Positions 17,174-27,714 of a stretch of DNA of 55,634 nt are shown one piece after another. This stretch comes from Candidatus Dormiibacterota bacterium. Its GTDB lineage: Bacteria; Chloroflexota; Dormibacteria; Dormibacterales; Dormibacteraceae. The first letter of the stretch is position 1; the number at the start of each line of letters is the position of its first letter. The stretch lies in contig CATPBO010000038.1 of NCBI GenBank assembly GCA_955652835.1, positions 1 to 55,634 on the forward strand, read 5' to 3'. Made by a program: the position numbers and the translations under genes. The notes beneath the pieces are model-generated. The model was given only the letters and a program-made list of their open reading frames with translations. It made no database searches and had not been told where the DNA came from.

Positions 17174-18112
17174 ATGAAGGTATTCGCGCTCGACGAGTTC
17201 GGCAAGCCAGGCTCGGTTCAAGACCTTCCTGTCCCTGATCCGGCGGAAGGCGAGGTCCGGGTCAAGGTGGCGGCTGCGGCCATCAACCCCATGGACGTGT
17301 TCGTCACGAAGGGTTTTCTCAAGGACCGGGCACCGCATGAGTTCCCGATCGTTCCCGGCATGGACCTCTCGGGTACAGTCGACGCCGTCGGACCCGGCGT
17401 GAACGGCTTCAAGATCGGCGATTCTGTATTCGGAGTCGTGGGCAAGACGACGCTTGGTCGAGGCAGCGTCGGCGAGTATGTGATCGCCTCGGCCGGGTCC
17501 ATCGCCAACAGGCCGGCTGGGATCGGAGCGATCGAGGCCGCGGCGTTTCCGCTGGCCGGCGTGTCGGCGGTCGAGGCGGTCGAAGCCGTCGACCCAAAGC
17601 CCGGCCAGACAGTGTTGGTGGTCGGCGCCGCAGGAGGGGTTGGCAGCTTTGCGGTTCAGGTTCTCAAAGCCAATGGTGCGCACGTAATCGCCGTTGCAGG
17701 GCCTGCGAATGCAGAGTATGTGAAGAAGCTGGGCGCCGACGAGGTGATCGATTACACATCACAGGATGTTGTGGCCGCGGTCAAGGCGAAACACTCCGCG
17801 GTTGACGCCATCGTCGACACAGTCAGCACAGCGGAAGGTCTTGCACCGCTGACCGTACTGATCCGCGAAGGTGGCCGGGTGTCTTCGATGCGGGGTGCCG
17901 CCAACGCCGAAGAGCTCGCCAAGCGCAACATCACCGGCACGAACGTGAGGACAAGCACCACCACGGAATCACTGAATCAGCTCGCGCGCCTCGTCGAAGC
18001 AGGCAAGGTGAAAGCGCCTCACATCTCAACGTATCCGCTGGAAAGGGCAGGCGAAGCGATCGATAAGAGTGCCGACGGCCACGCTCGCGGCAAGTTGGTC
18101 GTGACCGTCTGA
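17174..18112 (+). CDS. NADP-dependent oxidoreductase (quinone reductase-like MDR family)
   Basis: MKVFALDEFGKPGSVQDLPVPDPAEGEVRVKV; VLVVGAAGGVGSFAVQVLKANGAHVIAVAG; RBS GGAGG upstream. Confidence 0.9.
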   Translation: MKVFALDEFGKPGSVQDLPVPDPAEGEVRVKVAAAAINPMDVFVTKGFLKDRAPHEFPIVPGMDLSGTVDAVGPGVNGFKIGDSVFGVVGKTTLGRGSVGEYVIASAGSIANRPAGIGAIEAAAFPLAGVSAVEAVEAVDPKPGQTVLVVGAAGGVGSFAVQVLKANGAHVIAVAGPANAEYVKKLGADEVIDYTSQDVVAAVKAKHSAVDAIVDTVSTAEGLAPLTVLIREGGRVSSMRGAANAEELAKRNITGTNVRTSTTTESLNQLARLVEAGKVKAPHISTYPLERAGEAIDKSADGHARGKLVVTV

Positions 18113-18228
18113 CCGGCCCTTCAGAGAACGCCGCAGCTCCCATACCCGGTAATCTGACCGCACACCCGGCTGCATTCAGCCAGGACTTCAGCTTTGGAGC
18201 TTCGTGATCCTCGAAACCCTGACCGTGC

Positions 18229-20331
18229 GTGTCTGATCGCTTCGAGGTGTGGCCTGGCCGCGCCTATCCTCTAGGACCGGCATTCGATGGTACCGGCACT
18301 AACTTCGCCCTCTTCTCTGAAGTCGCCGAGTCCGTCGATCTGTGCCTCTTCGACGACGCCGGCGAGGAGAGCAGGGTGCGGCTCGAGGAGGTCGATGCCT
18401 TCTCCTGGCATGCCTACCTACCCAACGTCGGACCTGGCCAACGCTATGGCTATCGAGTCCACGGACCGTACGACCCAGACGAGGGCATCCGCTGCAATCC
18501 ACGAAAGCTCTTGCTCGACCCATATGCGCGCGCCATAGAAGGCGACATCGACTGGAACCCGTCGTGCTACTCGCACGACCTGGTTCACGAGGGAGCTGTC
18601 AACCTCGAGGACAGCGCACCGCACGTTTTCAAGTCCGTAGTCCACAACCCGCACTACGACTGGGGCAGCGATCGCTCACCCGAAACGCCGCTGCATGAGA
18701 CCGTCATCTACGAGGCCCATCTGAAGGGCTTCACACGCTGCCATCCCGACGTGCCGGAGGCTCTCCGCGGGACATATGCAGGCTTTGCTCACCCGGCGGT
18801 CATCCAGCACCTTCTCTCGCTCGGCGTGACGGCGGTGGAGCTCATGCCGATCCATCAATTCGTGCAGGACCATTACCTCCTCGAGCGCTCTCTGCGCAAC
18901 TACTGGGGCTACAACACCATCGGGTTCTTCGCGCCCCACAACGGATACGCGAGCACCGGACAGCGCGGCGAGCAGGTCAACGAATTCAAGGCCATGGTTC
19001 GCACGCTCCACGAGGCCGGCATCGAAGTGATCCTCGACGTCGTCTACAACCACACCGCCGAAGGCAATCACATGGGCCCGACGCTGTGCTTCAAAGGCAT
19101 CGACAATCGTGCCTACTACCGCCTGGTCCCCAAAGCGCCGAACTTCTACTACGACACGACAGGCACCGGCAACAGCCTGAACGTGAGCCACCCACACACG
19201 CTGCAGCTGATCATGGACTCGCTCCGCTACTGGATCACGGAGATGCATGTGGACGGCTTTCGGTTCGACCTGGCGGCAACACTCGCGCGTGAGTTCCACG
19301 AGGTCGATCGGTTGTCGACTTTTTTTGACCTGATCCAGCAGGACCCCGTGGTGAGCCGAGTGAAGCTCATCGCCGAGCCGTGGGACATCGGCGAAGGCGG
19401 TTACCAGGTGGGCAACTTCCCGGCTCTGTGGTCGGAATGGAACGGCCATTACCGAGACACCGTGCGCGACTACTGGCGGGGCGAACCTTCCACCGTTGCG
19501 GAGTTCGCCTCACGCCTGACGGGCAGCTCCGACCTGTACCAGAACGACACCCGCCGGCCCTTCGCCAGCGTGAACTTCGTGACCGCCCACGACGGCTTCA
19601 CCCTGCGGGACCTCGTCTCCTTCAACCAGAAGCACAACGAAGCCAACGGCGAGTCAAACGGGGACGGCGAGTCTCACAACCGATCGTGGAACTGCGGAGC
19701 GGAGGGTGACTCCGACGATCCGGAGATACTCACTCTCCGGGCACAGCAGCAGCGCAACTTCCTGGCCACGATCTTTTTCGCCCAGGGAGTTCCCATGCTG
19801 CTCGGCGGCGACGAGCTGGGCCGGACCCAAAAGGGCAACAACAATGCGTACTGCCAGGACAACGAGCTGTCATGGGTGGACTGGTCCTCGATCGACGAGC
19901 CGCTGCTTGCATTCACCCGCTGGGTAATTGCGTTCCGTCGCGATCACCCGGTGTTTCGGCGCCGGCGCTGGTTTCACGGCCGCCCGATCCGCGGCACCGT
20001 GGACATCGGCTGGTTCAAGCCCAGCGGCCGCTCGATGACCGACAAAGACTGGGCGGTAAGTCACGCGCGATCTCTTGGGGTCTTCGTGAATGGCACGGCC
20101 ATTCAGACGCCCGACGAACGCGGGCGGTCGATCACGGACGATTCGTTCATCCTGCTGTTCAACGCGCACTCGGGAGATGTCCGATGGACCATCCCGGGCG
20201 AATACGGGACGGCATGGCGCATGGTCGTCAATACGGCCAGGCTGCAGCCAGAGACGGACCCGCCTGAGGTGGCCGGCAGAATCACGACTTCTGCCAGGTC
20301 TGTGGTGGTGCTGCAGGCGTCTGCAGGTTAG
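18229..20331 (+). CDS. glgX: Glycogen debranching protein GlgX
   Basis: 700 aa; YPLGPAFDGTGTNFALFSEVAESVDLCLFD; DVVYNHTAEGN; DGFRFDLAATLARE; GGDELGRTQKGNNNAYCQDNELSWVDW. Confidence 0.95.
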   Translation: MSDRFEVWPGRAYPLGPAFDGTGTNFALFSEVAESVDLCLFDDAGEESRVRLEEVDAFSWHAYLPNVGPGQRYGYRVHGPYDPDEGIRCNPRKLLLDPYARAIEGDIDWNPSCYSHDLVHEGAVNLEDSAPHVFKSVVHNPHYDWGSDRSPETPLHETVIYEAHLKGFTRCHPDVPEALRGTYAGFAHPAVIQHLLSLGVTAVELMPIHQFVQDHYLLERSLRNYWGYNTIGFFAPHNGYASTGQRGEQVNEFKAMVRTLHEAGIEVILDVVYNHTAEGNHMGPTLCFKGIDNRAYYRLVPKAPNFYYDTTGTGNSLNVSHPHTLQLIMDSLRYWITEMHVDGFRFDLAATLAREFHEVDRLSTFFDLIQQDPVVSRVKLIAEPWDIGEGGYQVGNFPALWSEWNGHYRDTVRDYWRGEPSTVAEFASRLTGSSDLYQNDTRRPFASVNFVTAHDGFTLRDLVSFNQKHNEANGESNGDGESHNRSWNCGAEGDSDDPEILTLRAQQQRNFLATIFFAQGVPMLLGGDELGRTQKGNNNAYCQDNELSWVDWSSIDEPLLAFTRWVIAFRRDHPVFRRRRWFHGRPIRGTVDIGWFKPSGRSMTDKDWAVSHARSLGVFVNGTAIQTPDERGRSITDDSFILLFNAHSGDVRWTIPGEYGTAWRMVVNTARLQPETDPPEVAGRITTSARSVVVLQASAG

Positions 20332-20430
20332 CGACCGAAGGGACATCACTCCGACCGATCCCAGCTACCTGTGAGCGGTCCCACAGGATTCTCTAAGGCG
20401 ATGGCGGGACCCTTGCTGAGCCCGTGACGC

Positions 20431-21999
20431 ATGAGAAACGTACGACTTAGAAGCCTCCTCAGCAGGAGAGTGCTCGCGGTACTCGTGCTGGGAGCGGCCG
20501 TCCTCGGCGGCACGATCGTGTACGCCCAGGCCTCGAAGGTGACGACCACATATCGAACCGCCCTCGTCACCTACGGGACCATCACCCAGACCATCGGAAT
20601 GGCGGGCAACCTGTCGCCGGTCAGTGAGGCTGACCTCAACTTCGCGTCCGCCGGCACCGTGCAATCGGTGTCCGTGAAGGTCGGTGACGCCGTCGGCACT
20701 GGCACCCCCCTCGCCACGGTCGATTCGACGCTGCTTTCGGCCCAGCTGCTGCAGGCACAGGCAACGCTGTCCAGCGCTCAAGCCAAGCTGTCGCAGGACA
20801 GGGCCGGCGCGACGGCCCAGAACCTGACCTCGGGTCAGAATGCCGTCGCTTCCGCACAGGTCGCCGTAAGCAACGCCCAGACCAGCCTGACCGACACTCA
20901 GGCGATCAATGCCCAGTCGGTGGCAGCCGCCCAGGTCCCGGTGACCGCGGCGCAGAACACGGTCAACGCCGACCAGGCGGTGGTCGCTCAGGACAACGCG
21001 ACCCTGACCGCCGACCAGGCGACCATGGCCACGGACTGCGGCGCCACACCACCTTCGCCGACCTGCAGCGCCGACACGACGAAGGTCAGCGCTGACCAGG
21101 CCAAGCTGGCGGCGGACCAGCAGACCCTGGCCAAGGACCAGGCCACCCTCGACAGCGCCAAGAGCACTCTGGCCGCGACGACCGCAAAAGCTCAGCAGAG
21201 CAACGACCAGGCGGCCGCCTCGCTCGCCTCCATGCAGCAGCAGTACTCCGCGGCCAGGAGTTCACTGGCATCGCTGCAGACAAGCGCTACTCCCCAGACC
21301 ATCCAGATGGATGACGCCCAGATCCAGATCGACCAGGTGAACGTCGACTCCTTGCAGCATCAGGTCGACGGCACAACCCTCACCGCGCCGATCCCCGGCA
21401 TCGTGTCCCAGGTCAATGTCAAGGCCGGCCAGGCGGTCTCCACCAGCGGCACGACCTACGCGATCGTGATCTTCTCGCCGGGTTCATACAACGTCACCGG
21501 GACAGTTAGCGATTCCCAGGTGAACCTGGTTGCAGTCGGACAGGGCGCGCAGGTCACGCCGGCCGGCTCGACCCAGGCGTTGCCGGGAAAGATCACCTCC
21601 ATTGCGCCCGCGGCCACCGTCTCATCTGGTGTCGCCACGTTCGCGGTCACCGCGCAGCTCACGGATACCAGCAACGCGGTCCGGCCGGGAATGTCCGCCT
21701 CGGTCAACATCGTCATCAACCAGGTCGTTCACGTGCTCACCGTGCCGACGAGCGCCGTTCACACGACCGCCTCGGGTAGCACCGTCCAGGTGCTCGTCAA
21801 CGGAGTGCCGAGCTCTATCTCAGTTCAGACCGGCGCATCTGACCCAACCCGGATTCAGATCGTCTCCGGTCTGCAGCTGAACCAGGTTGTCGTCATCGCC
21901 GTCATCACCAGCTCGGTGCCCAGCAGCAACGGCAACAGCGTGCTTGGCGGCGGCGGCGGAAACCGTGGCGGTGGCGCAGTCCGCGGAGGCGGCGGCTAG
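20431..21999 (+). CDS. Periplasmic adaptor (HlyD/MacA-like membrane fusion protein)
   Basis: Biotinyl-lipoyl-like halves, long Ala/Gln/Asp-rich coiled coil, Gly-rich C-terminal tail; followed by MacB-like ATPase and permease. Confidence 0.85.
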   Translation: MRNVRLRSLLSRRVLAVLVLGAAVLGGTIVYAQASKVTTTYRTALVTYGTITQTIGMAGNLSPVSEADLNFASAGTVQSVSVKVGDAVGTGTPLATVDSTLLSAQLLQAQATLSSAQAKLSQDRAGATAQNLTSGQNAVASAQVAVSNAQTSLTDTQAINAQSVAAAQVPVTAAQNTVNADQAVVAQDNATLTADQATMATDCGATPPSPTCSADTTKVSADQAKLAADQQTLAKDQATLDSAKSTLAATTAKAQQSNDQAAASLASMQQQYSAARSSLASLQTSATPQTIQMDDAQIQIDQVNVDSLQHQVDGTTLTAPIPGIVSQVNVKAGQAVSTSGTTYAIVIFSPGSYNVTGTVSDSQVNLVAVGQGAQVTPAGSTQALPGKITSIAPAATVSSGVATFAVTAQLTDTSNAVRPGMSASVNIVINQVVHVLTVPTSAVHTTASGSTVQVLVNGVPSSISVQTGASDPTRIQIVSGLQLNQVVVIAVITSSVPSSNGNSVLGGGGGNRGGGAVRGGGG

Positions 22000-22002
22000 C
22001 GG

Positions 22003-22686
22003 GTGGAGACCGACGACCTGATCCGCCTGGAGTCGATCACCAAGATCTATGGAACGGGTGACGCCATGGTCGCGGCCTTGCGGGATTTCTCGCTGACCGT
22101 TGCATCGGGCGAATCTCTCGCCGTGATGGGACCGTCCGGTTCCGGCAAGTCGACGCTGATGAACATCCTTGGCTGTCTGGACACGCCCTCGTCCGGCCGC
22201 TACTGGTTTGCGGGGCAGGACGTGAGCCGGCTTAACGAAACTGAGCTGGCCCACGTCCGCAACCGGAGGATCGGCTTTGTCTTCCAGCAGTTCCAGCTGC
22301 TCTCAAAGCTCTCCGCATGGCGAAACGTCGAGCTGCCCCTCCTTTACAGGAGCGTCGGCGACCGGCGGCGCCTGGCGCTGCAGGCCCTTGAGCAGGTGGG
22401 CCTTTCCGATCGCATCAACCACAGGCCAGGTCAGCTGTCTGGAGGGCAGCAGCAGAGGGTGGCCATCGCTCGGGCGCTGGTTACCGACCCGGGTCTCATT
22501 CTTGCCGACGAGCCCACCGGCAACCTGGACACGGCGTCGAGCCGTGATGTCCTTGCGGTGCTGCGAGAGCTCAATGAGCAGGGCCGCACCATCATCATCA
22601 TCACGCACGACCCAGAGGTTGCCCCGGTGGCGAAGCGGACCGTGCACGTGCGAGATGGCCAGCTGGTCGACCAGGTTGCCGCGTGA
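22003..22686 (+). CDS. ABC transporter ATP-binding protein (MacB/LolD-like)
   Basis: [55 protein letters not shown]. Confidence 0.93.
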   Translation: METDDLIRLESITKIYGTGDAMVAALRDFSLTVASGESLAVMGPSGSGKSTLMNILGCLDTPSSGRYWFAGQDVSRLNETELAHVRNRRIGFVFQQFQLLSKLSAWRNVELPLLYRSVGDRRRLALQALEQVGLSDRINHRPGQLSGGQQQRVAIARALVTDPGLILADEPTGNLDTASSRDVLAVLRELNEQGRTIIIITHDPEVAPVAKRTVHVRDGQLVDQVAA

Positions 22687-23897
22687 GCCTGCTCCATACG
22701 ATCGAGACCGGGCTGCGCAGCCTGTTGGGGCACCGCCTTCGCTCGGTGCTGACGACGCTCGGCATCCTGTTCGGGGTGGCAGCCGTGATCGCTACGGTGG
22801 GCATCGGCCAGGCCTCGTCCGACAGTGTCACGGCACGCATCACGTCACTCGGAACGAACCTGCTGACGATCTCCGCCGGAAGCACTGTTACGTCCGGAGT
22901 TTTCGGTGGCGCCGGAAGCGCGACCACGCTGAGCATGGCGGACGTCGCAGGGCTGCAGGACAGGCAAAGCGCCCCCGACATCGTGGCTGTCGCACCTGTC
23001 TCCCAGGGCCGGCTGTCCCTCGTGAGCGCATCGAGCAACTGGAGCACGACCGTCTCCGGCAGCACGGAAGGGTGGCTCGTCACCAACACACGGACCATTA
23101 ACAGCGGCACGTTCATCAACGCAAATGACGTCGCGACGCGGGCGCAAGTCATCGTGCTCGGCTCGACCACGGCCGCAAACCTCGGAGCGGGCGTCGGCGA
23201 CATCGTGATGGTGCGACAGATTCCGTTCCAGGTGATCGGCGTGCTTGCGGCTTCGGGCGGCCAGGGATTCGGGAACCCGGACGACCTCGGTGTCGTGCCG
23301 ATCACGACCGCCCAGGACGAGCTGTTCGGCGGCAGCGGCAGCGTGCAGAGGATCCTGCTCAGCGCAACCAGCGCGAGCACGATCGGTTCGGCATACCTCG
23401 AGGCCAACCAGATCCTGCTGCAGACGCACCACATCCAGGATCCGTCTCAGGCGGACTTCACCATCACCACGCAGACCCAGGTGCTCAGCACAGCTCAAGC
23501 GGTGACGCAGACTCTGACGATTCTCCTGGCCAGTGTCGCCGCGATCTCGCTGCTCGTCGGCGGGATCGGCGTGATGAACATCATGCTGGTCTCGGTCACC
23601 GAGCGAACCAGCGAGATCGGCTTGCGGAAGGCGCTGGGCGCGACTCCCGTTGACCTGTTCCGCCAGTTTGTCATAGAGGCGGCGATGTTGACGGCCGTGG
23701 GTGGATTGCTCGGCGTCGGGACCGGTTTGGCCGTGGGCTATGTCGTCCCGCGGGCTGCCAACATCGCGGTGACCATCACTCCGCTGCCAGTGCTTGTCGC
23801 GGTCGGCGTCGCGGTGGCCGTCGGCCTTGTTTTCGGTGTCTATCCAGCGCTGCGCGCGGCCCGGCTCGCGCCCATCGAAGCGCTGCGGGCTCAATAG
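22683..23897 (+). CDS. ABC transporter permease (MacB/FtsX-like)
   Basis: [46 protein letters not shown]; overlaps ATPase stop. Confidence 0.93.
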   Translation: MSLLHTIETGLRSLLGHRLRSVLTTLGILFGVAAVIATVGIGQASSDSVTARITSLGTNLLTISAGSTVTSGVFGGAGSATTLSMADVAGLQDRQSAPDIVAVAPVSQGRLSLVSASSNWSTTVSGSTEGWLVTNTRTINSGTFINANDVATRAQVIVLGSTTAANLGAGVGDIVMVRQIPFQVIGVLAASGGQGFGNPDDLGVVPITTAQDELFGGSGSVQRILLSATSASTIGSAYLEANQILLQTHHIQDPSQADFTITTQTQVLSTAQAVTQTLTILLASVAAISLLVGGIGVMNIMLVSVTERTSEIGLRKALGATPVDLFRQFVIEAAMLTAVGGLLGVGTGLAVGYVVPRAANIAVTITPLPVLVAVGVAVAVGLVFGVYPALRAARLAPIEALRAQ

Positions 23898-23917
23898 TGC
23901 GGAGGTAACAACACGCA

Positions 23918-24679
23918 ATGAATCGCGCTTTAGCAATGGTCGTCCTCGCTGCTGGATTGGTGGCTGCCGCGTGCGGGAGCGCGCCCGGCACCGCAAATGC
24001 TGCGACTACCTCGCCCAGCCCAGGACGGGGTGGAGCCCAATTCCGCAATGGCGCCTCCGGCCAGCTGGTTCAGGTAAACGGCCAGACCCTGATCCTGACC
24101 GGTGCTACCGGTGACGTCACAGTCACGATCAGCAGCACAACGACTTTTTCTCGCACTTCCACAGCGGTGCTGGCCGACATCGTGCCCGGCTTGTGCCTTA
24201 TCGCCACGGGCCAGAAGGATTCGGCCGGCATGTTGACTGCAACCACCGTGCGACTGTCCCCCAGGCCCTCGACCGGATGCGGGACTGGGCGGTTTGGTCC
24301 CAACGCGTCTCCCAATGCATCACCGGACGCTTCCCCACGGGCGGCGCCGTCAGGCCAGCCGGTCATGCCCGCAGTCAGTGGTGAGGTGACGGGCGTCGTT
24401 GGCGTCTCGATCACGGTGATGACCGCCAGCAGCGGCAGCCAGACGATCACGGTTCCGACAACGGCGACGATCAGCAGGATGTTGTCAGCGTCAGTTAGCG
24501 ACCTGCAGACAGGTCAATGCCTGCGCGCCAACGGCACCCGGGACTCGGCCGGCACAGTCCAGGCGACCTCGATCGCGATCACGCCTGCTGGACCGTCAGG
24601 CACATGCGCAACGGGATTTGGCGGGCGCGGACCCGCACGCCCCGGTGCGAGCCCTGGAGCCTCAGCACCAAACAACTAA
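23918..24679 (+). CDS. DUF5666-like putative lipoprotein
   Basis: Signal peptide with lipobox (VAAACGSAPG); two repeats of a QTLILTGATGDVTVTISSTTTFSR-type domain; (N/D)ASP-repeat linker. Confidence 0.7.
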   Translation: MNRALAMVVLAAGLVAAACGSAPGTANAATTSPSPGRGGAQFRNGASGQLVQVNGQTLILTGATGDVTVTISSTTTFSRTSTAVLADIVPGLCLIATGQKDSAGMLTATTVRLSPRPSTGCGTGRFGPNASPNASPDASPRAAPSGQPVMPAVSGEVTGVVGVSITVMTASSGSQTITVPTTATISRMLSASVSDLQTGQCLRANGTRDSAGTVQATSIAITPAGPSGTCATGFGGRGPARPGASPGASAPNN

Positions 24680-24811
24680 GGCCTGGGTGATCTGTCCCAT
24701 GTACGCGTTTTGTGGAAACGGGTACTGTGGATGTCGAGGCGGCGTCCTGGTCCTTGAAGGAGGGGACTCGGCACCCTCAATGGCTGTCGGGGTTGGGTTT
24801 GAGGGTCGAAG

Positions 24812-25168
24812 ATGCGCGCGGGGTTCCGGTCGAGTTTCGTCTGGATAAGCCTGCTCGGAGCCATCGAGGCGATGGATATCCTGACCACCGATCTTGGCCG
24901 CGCCCGCGGGGCGGTTGAGTCGATGCCGATCAGCGCGGCAGTGCTTAACGAAGGCGGCATGGCGTTGTTCATCATCGTGAAGCTCGCGCTCGTCGCGGCA
25001 GGTGCCACCGCTGTCCTGCTGGCGGTTCTATGGGTCCGGCACGATCGGCCGGGCGCCGGCTGGGTCTACGTTTTCACCCTCTCGGCGATTCGCGTGACGA
25101 CCGTCGCGCTGGCAATCGTCGCCTTGCACAACGCAGTGCTGCTGCAATCGCTTTCAGGAGCTGCTTAA
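24812..25168 (+). CDS. Small membrane protein (DUF5658-like)
   Basis: 3-4 predicted TM segments (GGMALFIIVKLALVAAGATAVLLAVLWV; VTTVALAIVALHNAVLL). Confidence 0.5.
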   Translation: MRAGFRSSFVWISLLGAIEAMDILTTDLGRARGAVESMPISAAVLNEGGMALFIIVKLALVAAGATAVLLAVLWVRHDRPGAGWVYVFTLSAIRVTTVALAIVALHNAVLLQSLSGAA

Positions 25169-25172
25169 GCCT

Positions 25173-27146
25173 CTACTGCTCGTCCTTGCCGGCCTCTTCC
25201 CTGCCGCGCCGAGCGAGCTCGGCCACGACCGCCGGGTCGGCCAGCGTGGTGGTGTCACCGAGCGGTCGGTTCTCTGAGACGTCGCGCAGAAGCCTGCGCA
25301 TGATCTTGCCTGAGCGCGTCTTCGGCAGCTCCGGAGTGAACAGGATGTTGGCGGGGGCGGCGAACTTGCCGATCACCTTGCCGACGTGGTCGCGCAGCTC
25401 GCGCAGCATCGCCGGCGAGCCCTCGCGACCACCCTTGAGCGTTACGAAAGCGACGATAGCCTGGCCAGTCTGGGCGTCGTTGCGGCCGGCGACAGCGGCC
25501 TCCGCAACCGCGGGATGGCTCACCAGGGCGCTCTCGATCTCGATGGTCGAGATCCGGTGTCCCGAGACGTTCATCACGTCGTCGACCCGGCCGAGCAGCC
25601 AGAAGTCGCCGTCTTCGTCGACCCGCGCGCCGTCGCCGACGAAGTAGGTGTCCTTCCAGCGATCCCAGTACGTCTTCTGATACCTCTCCGGGTCGCCGTA
25701 GATGCCGCGCAGCATGGCCGGCCACGGCTTGCGGATGACCAGGTAGCCGCCACCCCCCGGGGGCACCTCGTCACCGGCCTCGTTGTAGACCGCGGCATCG
25801 ATGGTCGGGAACGGCTTGGTCGCCGACCCGGGCTTGAGGGTCGTGATGCCGGGCAGAGGCGTAATTAGGATCATGCCTGTCTCCGTCTGCCACCACGTGT
25901 CGACCACCGGCGTGCGATTGCCGCCGATGTGCTCGCGATACCAGACCCAGGCTTCGGGGTTGATCGGCTCGCCGACCGTGCCGAGCAGGCGCAGCGAGCT
26001 CAGGTCGTGTTTGGCCGCGTACTCAGGGCCCCACTTCATGTGAGTTCGGATGGTCGTCGGGGCCGTGTACAGGATGTCCGGCTTGTACCGCTCGACGATC
26101 TGCCACCAGCGGTCCTTGTCCGGATGGTCGGGTGTGCCCTCGTAGATGATGCCGGTGGTGCCATTGGCGAGAGGGCCGAAAACGATGTAGCTGTGCCCGG
26201 TCACCCAACCGATATCGGCGGCACACCAAAAAATCGAGTCCGGCTTGATGTCGAAGATGTAGTGGTGGGTCGTCGACACACCGACGAGGTAGCCGGCAGT
26301 GGTGTGGATGATGCCCTTGGGCTTGGCCGTGGTACCGCTCGTGTAGAGGAGGTAGAGCAGGTCTTCCGAATCCATGGGCTCGCACGGGCAAGAGTCCGGA
26401 TCGTCGCTGACCCCCTCGAGGATGTCGTGGAGCCAGGCGTCGCGTCCTGCCTTCATATTCACGTCGCCCCCGGTTCTCCTGGCCACGATGCAGGTCCTGA
26501 CCGTCGGCGCGGAATCGAGAGCCGCGTCAGCGTTGACCTTGAGCGGCACCCGATTGCCCCTGCGCCAGCCCTCGTCCTGGGTGATCAGCAGCTCGCACTG
26601 CATGTCGTTGAGACGACCTGAGAGGGACTCTCCGCTGAAGCCGCCGAACACGACCGTGAAGGGTGCACCGATGCGCGTGCAGGCGAGCATCGCCACCGGC
26701 AGCTCCGGAATCATTCCCATGTAGATCCCGACGTGGGTCCCCTTACCGACCCCCAGCTTCTTCAGCCCGTTGGCGAGGCGGACGACCTCGCGTTGGAGGT
26801 CGCCGAACGTGATCGTGCGGCGATCGTTGTCCGGCTCGCCTTCCCAGAAGTAGGCGACCATGTCCTTCTGGCCGCGCTCCACATGCCGGTCGACGCAGTT
26901 GTAGCAGACGTTGAGCTTGCCGCCGATGTACCACTTGGCATAAGGCGGCTTCCACTCGTAGAGCTGCTTCCAGGGCTCGAAGAAAGTGATCCGTTCGGCT
27001 TCTTTCGTCCAGAACTCGTCGAAGCCGAGGCTATAGATATCGGGCTGTGCGTTGGCCTGCCGGCTGAACTCCGGAGACGGCTTGAAGCGCCGCTCCTCGA
27101 CCTGCATCGTCTCGATGGCGTGACCATCGAATCTGGGTTCGCTCAT
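25173..27146 (-). CDS. acs: Acetyl-CoA synthetase
   Basis: 657 aa; YTSGTTAKPKGIIHTTAGYLVG; VDTWWQTETGMILITPLPG; GRVDDVMNVSGHRIST; KTRSGKIMRRLLRD. Confidence 0.96.
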   Translation of the reverse strand: MSEPRFDGHAIETMQVEERRFKPSPEFSRQANAQPDIYSLGFDEFWTKEAERITFFEPWKQLYEWKPPYAKWYIGGKLNVCYNCVDRHVERGQKDMVAYFWEGEPDNDRRTITFGDLQREVVRLANGLKKLGVGKGTHVGIYMGMIPELPVAMLACTRIGAPFTVVFGGFSGESLSGRLNDMQCELLITQDEGWRRGNRVPLKVNADAALDSAPTVRTCIVARRTGGDVNMKAGRDAWLHDILEGVSDDPDSCPCEPMDSEDLLYLLYTSGTTAKPKGIIHTTAGYLVGVSTTHHYIFDIKPDSIFWCAADIGWVTGHSYIVFGPLANGTTGIIYEGTPDHPDKDRWWQIVERYKPDILYTAPTTIRTHMKWGPEYAAKHDLSSLRLLGTVGEPINPEAWVWYREHIGGNRTPVVDTWWQTETGMILITPLPGITTLKPGSATKPFPTIDAAVYNEAGDEVPPGGGGYLVIRKPWPAMLRGIYGDPERYQKTYWDRWKDTYFVGDGARVDEDGDFWLLGRVDDVMNVSGHRISTIEIESALVSHPAVAEAAVAGRNDAQTGQAIVAFVTLKGGREGSPAMLRELRDHVGKVIGKFAAPANILFTPELPKTRSGKIMRRLLRDVSENRPLGDTTTLADPAVVAELARRGREEAGKDEQ

Positions 27147-27345
27147 CAGCCTCTCTCCTCAGATGACATGAATCGTCTCACCCGGCTTCAACTCGAGGTG
27201 CGTCCGAGCTGGTAACCCTGGCCTCTCCCACCCACGTCGATCATAAGGCTCGCGCCTGCAGCCCGAGCCCACGGTCGGGATGGCCCAACCTGGTCGCTCC
27301 CAGCCTTAAACTGGCACATTCCGCTATGAGCTGTGAACGCGCCGC

Positions 27346-27672
27346 GTGACACCTGAGCAGCGGTATGACTCTCTGGTGAGGTCCATCCTCTCCAGCTCAC
27401 CCTCGGCGCGAATCGGCGAAGGCAAGGGCTTCGGATCGACCGGACAGCTGAAGGTGAACGGCAAGATCTTCGCGATGCTCGTGAGGGAGAGGCTCGTCCT
27501 CAAGCTTCCGCGCGAGCGGGTCACCGAGCTTGTCGAGACTCGAGAGGGCGAACATTTCGATGCGGGAAAGGGCAAACCGATGCGCGAGTGGTTCGCGTTG
27601 TCCCCCAGTTCGAGAAAACACTGGCCGGCTCTTGCCAACGAAGCGATGGCGTTCGTCAGCGCGAAGAGCTGA
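27346..27672 (+). CDS. TfoX/Sxy N-terminal-like protein
   Basis: GFGSTGQLKVNGKIFAMLVRERLVLKLPRERV; 108 aa. Confidence 0.65.
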   Translation: MTPEQRYDSLVRSILSSSPSARIGEGKGFGSTGQLKVNGKIFAMLVRERLVLKLPRERVTELVETREGEHFDAGKGKPMREWFALSPSSRKHWPALANEAMAFVSAKS

Positions 27673-27714
27673 CTCTTCCCGGTTGGTGGCCCTCGATATT
27701 CTGATAGCTGTTCT

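Noticed and set aside
24298-24345. Short repeats coding NASPNASPDASP as a possible tandem-repeat/CRISPR-like element
   Set aside because: Codon-level protein linker repeats inside a lipoprotein gene; no spacer structure.
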